The position numbers and the translations under genes are program-made. Of a DNA stretch of 64,000 nt, positions 62,059-64,000 are shown piece by piece. Positions within the stretch are counted from its first letter, which is position 1, and each line of letters begins with the position of its first letter. The DNA is from Lachnospiraceae bacterium (GTDB lineage Bacteria; Bacillota; Clostridia; Lachnospirales; Lachnospiraceae), in contig JAQXTA010000064.1 in assembly GCA_029219245.1 (NCBI GenBank), positions 1 to 64,000 of the forward strand, read 5' to 3'. The notes beneath the pieces are model-generated. The model ran no database searches. It had not been told where the DNA came from and was given only the letters and a program-made list of their open reading frames with translations.

Positions 62059-63768
62059 ATGAGCGAGAACGAAAAGATTGTGACAGAAACCGAAGAGAAA
62101 GAAGTTGTTTCCAAGAATTTTATTGAGCAGATCATTGAGAAAGATTTGGCGGAAGGTGTATACGATACGGTGCACACTAGATTTCCACCGGAGCCGAACG
62201 GATATCTTCATATCGGACACGCCAAGAGTATTCTTTTAAATTATGGACTTGCACAGGAATACGGCGGTAAGTTTAATATGCGTTTTGATGATACCAATCC
62301 GACCAAGGAGAAGAATGAATTCGTAGAGTCTATCAAAGCGGATGTACAGTGGCTTGGTGCCGATTACGAAGATAGATTGTTTTTTGCATCCAATTATTTT
62401 GATCAGATGTATGAGGGTGCCGTAAAGCTGATTCAGAAAGGTAAGGCCTATGTGTCCGATTTGAGCGCAGAACAGATGCGTGAATACCGGGGGACACTGA
62501 CAGAACCGGGCAAAGATGACCCGAACAGAAACCGTAGCATCGAAGAGAATCTGGCATTGTTTGAAGATATGAAAAACGGTAAATTTGCAGATGGCGAGAA
62601 GACGCTGCGTGCTAAAATTGATATGGCATCACCGAACATCAACATGCGGGATCCGATTTTGTATCGAGTAGCACATTTGCCACATCAGAATACCGGTGAT
62701 AAATGGTGTATTTATCCGATGTATGATTTTGCCCATCCTATTGAAGATGCAATTGAGGGAATTACCCATTCCATCTGTACTCTGGAGTTTGAAGACCACA
62801 GACCGTTGTACAACTGGGTAGTGGAAGAGCTGGAATATCCTCATCCGCCGAAACAGATTGAGTTTGCGAAGATGTATCTGACGAATGTCGTGACCGGAAA
62901 AAGGTATATCAAGAAGCTGGTAGAAGATGGTATTGTGGATGGCTGGGATGATCCGCGACTGGTATCGATAGCAGCCCTCAGAAGAAGAGGCTTTACTCCG
63001 GAATCTATTAAGCTGTTTGTGGATTTGTGCGGTGTTTCCAAGGCAAATTCTTCTGCGGAATACTCCATGTTAGAGTATTGTATTCGTGAGGATCTGAAGT
63101 TAAAAAGACCGCGTGTGATGGCGGCCTTAAATCCGATTAAACTGGTGATTGACAATTATCCGGAAGGACAGACTGAGATGCTTTCGGTAGCAAACAATCT
63201 GGAAAATGAGAGCCTCGGCAGCAGAGAGGTCCCGTTTGAGAGAGAGCTTTATATTGACAGAGAAGACTTTATGGAGGAGCCACCCAAGAAATATTTCCGT
63301 CTTTTCCCGGGAAATGAAGTCAGATTGATGCATGCCTATTTTGTTACCTGTACCGGTTATGAAAAAGACGAAGATGGTAATGTAACGGTAGTACATTGTA
63401 CTTATGATCCGGCCTCCAAAGGTGGTAACAGCCCGGATGGACGTAAGGTGAAGGGAACGATTCACTGGGTACCGGCATCTTCCGCAGTAAAAGCAGAAGT
63501 CCGATTGTATGAAAATATTATTGATGAGGAGAAAGGTGTTTATAACGAGGACGGCAGTCTGAATTTAAACTCGAATTCGTTGACAGTTCTGAAAGAATGT
63601 TATGTGGAGCCATCGGTTGCAGATGCCAAAGCGTATGAAAGTTTCCAGTTTGTGAGACAGGGATTCTTCTGTGTGGATTGCAAGGATTCCAAACCGGGCG
63701 CACTTGTATTTAACAGGATTGTATCATTGAAAAGTTCTTATGTTTTACCGAAGAATGATACGAAATGA
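62059..63768 (+). CDS. glnS: Glutaminyl-tRNA synthetase
   Basis: A 569-residue class I synthetase charging tRNA-Gln. HIGH motif is in [10 protein letters not shown]; the second ATP-binding motif region reads [11 protein letters not shown] followed by GWDDPRL and [10 protein letters not shown]. The C-terminal anticodon-binding beta barrels hold [17 protein letters not shown]-like sequence ([20 protein letters not shown]). Start ATG 62059 after CAGGA. Upstream is a short Gln-containing ORF. The N-terminal extension (about 20 residues) is acidic. Confidence 0.95.
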   Translation: MSENEKIVTETEEKEVVSKNFIEQIIEKDLAEGVYDTVHTRFPPEPNGYLHIGHAKSILLNYGLAQEYGGKFNMRFDDTNPTKEKNEFVESIKADVQWLGADYEDRLFFASNYFDQMYEGAVKLIQKGKAYVSDLSAEQMREYRGTLTEPGKDDPNRNRSIEENLALFEDMKNGKFADGEKTLRAKIDMASPNINMRDPILYRVAHLPHQNTGDKWCIYPMYDFAHPIEDAIEGITHSICTLEFEDHRPLYNWVVEELEYPHPPKQIEFAKMYLTNVVTGKRYIKKLVEDGIVDGWDDPRLVSIAALRRRGFTPESIKLFVDLCGVSKANSSAEYSMLEYCIREDLKLKRPRVMAALNPIKLVIDNYPEGQTEMLSVANNLENESLGSREVPFERELYIDREDFMEEPPKKYFRLFPGNEVRLMHAYFVTCTGYEKDEDGNVTVVHCTYDPASKGGNSPDGRKVKGTIHWVPASSAVKAEVRLYENIIDEEKGVYNEDGSLNLNSNSLTVLKECYVEPSVADAKAYESFQFVRQGFFCVDCKDSKPGALVFNRIVSLKSSYVLPKNDTK

Positions 63769-63769
63769 G

Positions 63770-63787
63770 AAAGACCAAGGGTCTTTT
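63770..63787 (+). terminator. Short terminator after glnS
   Basis: AAAGACC (63770-63776) and GGTCTTT (63780-63786) form a 7-bp stem with an AAG loop, ending in TTTT. Short but well placed. Confidence 0.6.
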
Positions 63788-63834
63788 CGGGTTTGCTAAT
63801 TAGTTAAGGAAAGAAAGTAGTGGGAGGATAACAA

Positions 63835-64000
63835 ATGGCTGGATTATTGTCAGGATTGGAACAGTTCGGACTGGGCAATCTGGAGAATATGGAATTATAT
63901 GAGACACCAAAGAAAGCAGAAGATAAAGGCGAGGGGAAGGCTGCACCTGTCATGCAGGAGCAGGATTATTTGTTTGATAAATCATTTACCTGTCCGATTT
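63835..64000 (+). CDS. DUF2225 family protein, 5' end only
   Basis: Starts at ATG 63835 after GGGAGG and runs off the window. The visible 55 residues read MAGLLSGLEQFGLGNLENME, then an acidic linker and DYLFDKSFTCPI, where a zinc-binding cysteine motif begins. This matches the start of DUF2225 proteins of Lachnospiraceae, whose function is unknown. Only the N-terminus is seen. Confidence 0.7.
   Translation, partial: MAGLLSGLEQFGLGNLENMELYETPKKAEDKGEGKAAPVMQEQDYLFDKSFTCPI

Noticed and set aside
1-64000. tRNA, rRNA, CRISPR array or complete insertion sequence
   Set aside because: I looked for cloverleaf ends with CCA-type acceptors, spaced repeats and transposase genes with terminal repeats and found none; only Rpn-family genes are transposase-like.

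Overview
This is a 64-kb chromosomal window from a low-GC Gram-positive anaerobe, most likely a butyrate-producing member of the Lachnospiraceae (Clostridia). The evidence is the rpsM-rpsK-rpsD-rpoA-rplQ tail of the ribosomal supercluster followed by ecfA1-ecfA2-ecfT-truA-rplM-rpsI, a complete thl-crt-hbd-bcd-etfB-etfA butyryl-CoA operon, zinc-less S4, Rpn-family nucleases and glnS. No tRNA, rRNA, CRISPR array, complete insertion sequence or prophage is visible.

Layout. 1-13 kb: ribosomal proteins and RNA polymerase alpha, interrupted by accessory genes. An Rpn nuclease and an M15 carboxypeptidase lie between rplQ and ecfA1, and an AT-rich MBOAT/SGNH acyltransferase pair lies between truA and rplM. 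13-16 kb: a repeat-bearing intergenic region, a DUF1848 protein and a decay zone with remnants of formyltransferase, Ham1-type pyrophosphatase and Nudix genes. 16-24.7 kb: an alpha/beta hydrolase, a pyridoxal kinase with an extra TIGR04076-type domain, an SDR, a GntR-ABC operon with a large operator palindrome, a chemoreceptor ending in PilZ, and an HTH-PurM fusion. 24.7-36 kb: GH127 arabinofuranosidase with a divergent AraC regulator, an SDR, thioredoxin reductase, an SH3-NlpC/P60 cell-wall hydrolase, a DnaA-box cluster, hibernation factor, and envelope glycosyltransferase and M23 genes. 36-42.3 kb: the butyrate operon, in which etfB carries an apparent one-base frameshift. 42.3-47.3 kb: an ABC exporter operon of unknown substrate. 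47.3-51.4 kb: YbaK, MtnA plus a class II aldolase (a probable 5-deoxypentose disposal route), a C_GCAxxG_C_C protein and a YitT membrane protein. 51.4-56.5 kb: an accessory island with an AAA ATPase/nuclease-like protein, a toxin-like protein with a probable immunity partner, a truncated aminotransferase and a broken Rpn gene. 56.5-64 kb: a DHH phosphoesterase, a candidate structured RNA, a tandem-receiver response regulator with a PocR-type hybrid histidine kinase, glnS with a short Gln-containing upstream ORF, and the start of a DUF2225 gene.

How it works together. The core genes handle translation, transcription, vitamin uptake and butyrate formation. The accessory genes handle cell-wall and surface modification, plant-polysaccharide use, signalling (c-di-GMP-linked chemoreceptor, phosphorelay) and competition. 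The least explained parts are the toxin/immunity cassette, the candidate structured RNA before the phosphorelay genes, the HTH-PurM and kinase-TIGR04076 fusions, and several strong operator-like palindromes. All family assignments come from reading motifs by eye; no database search was run.
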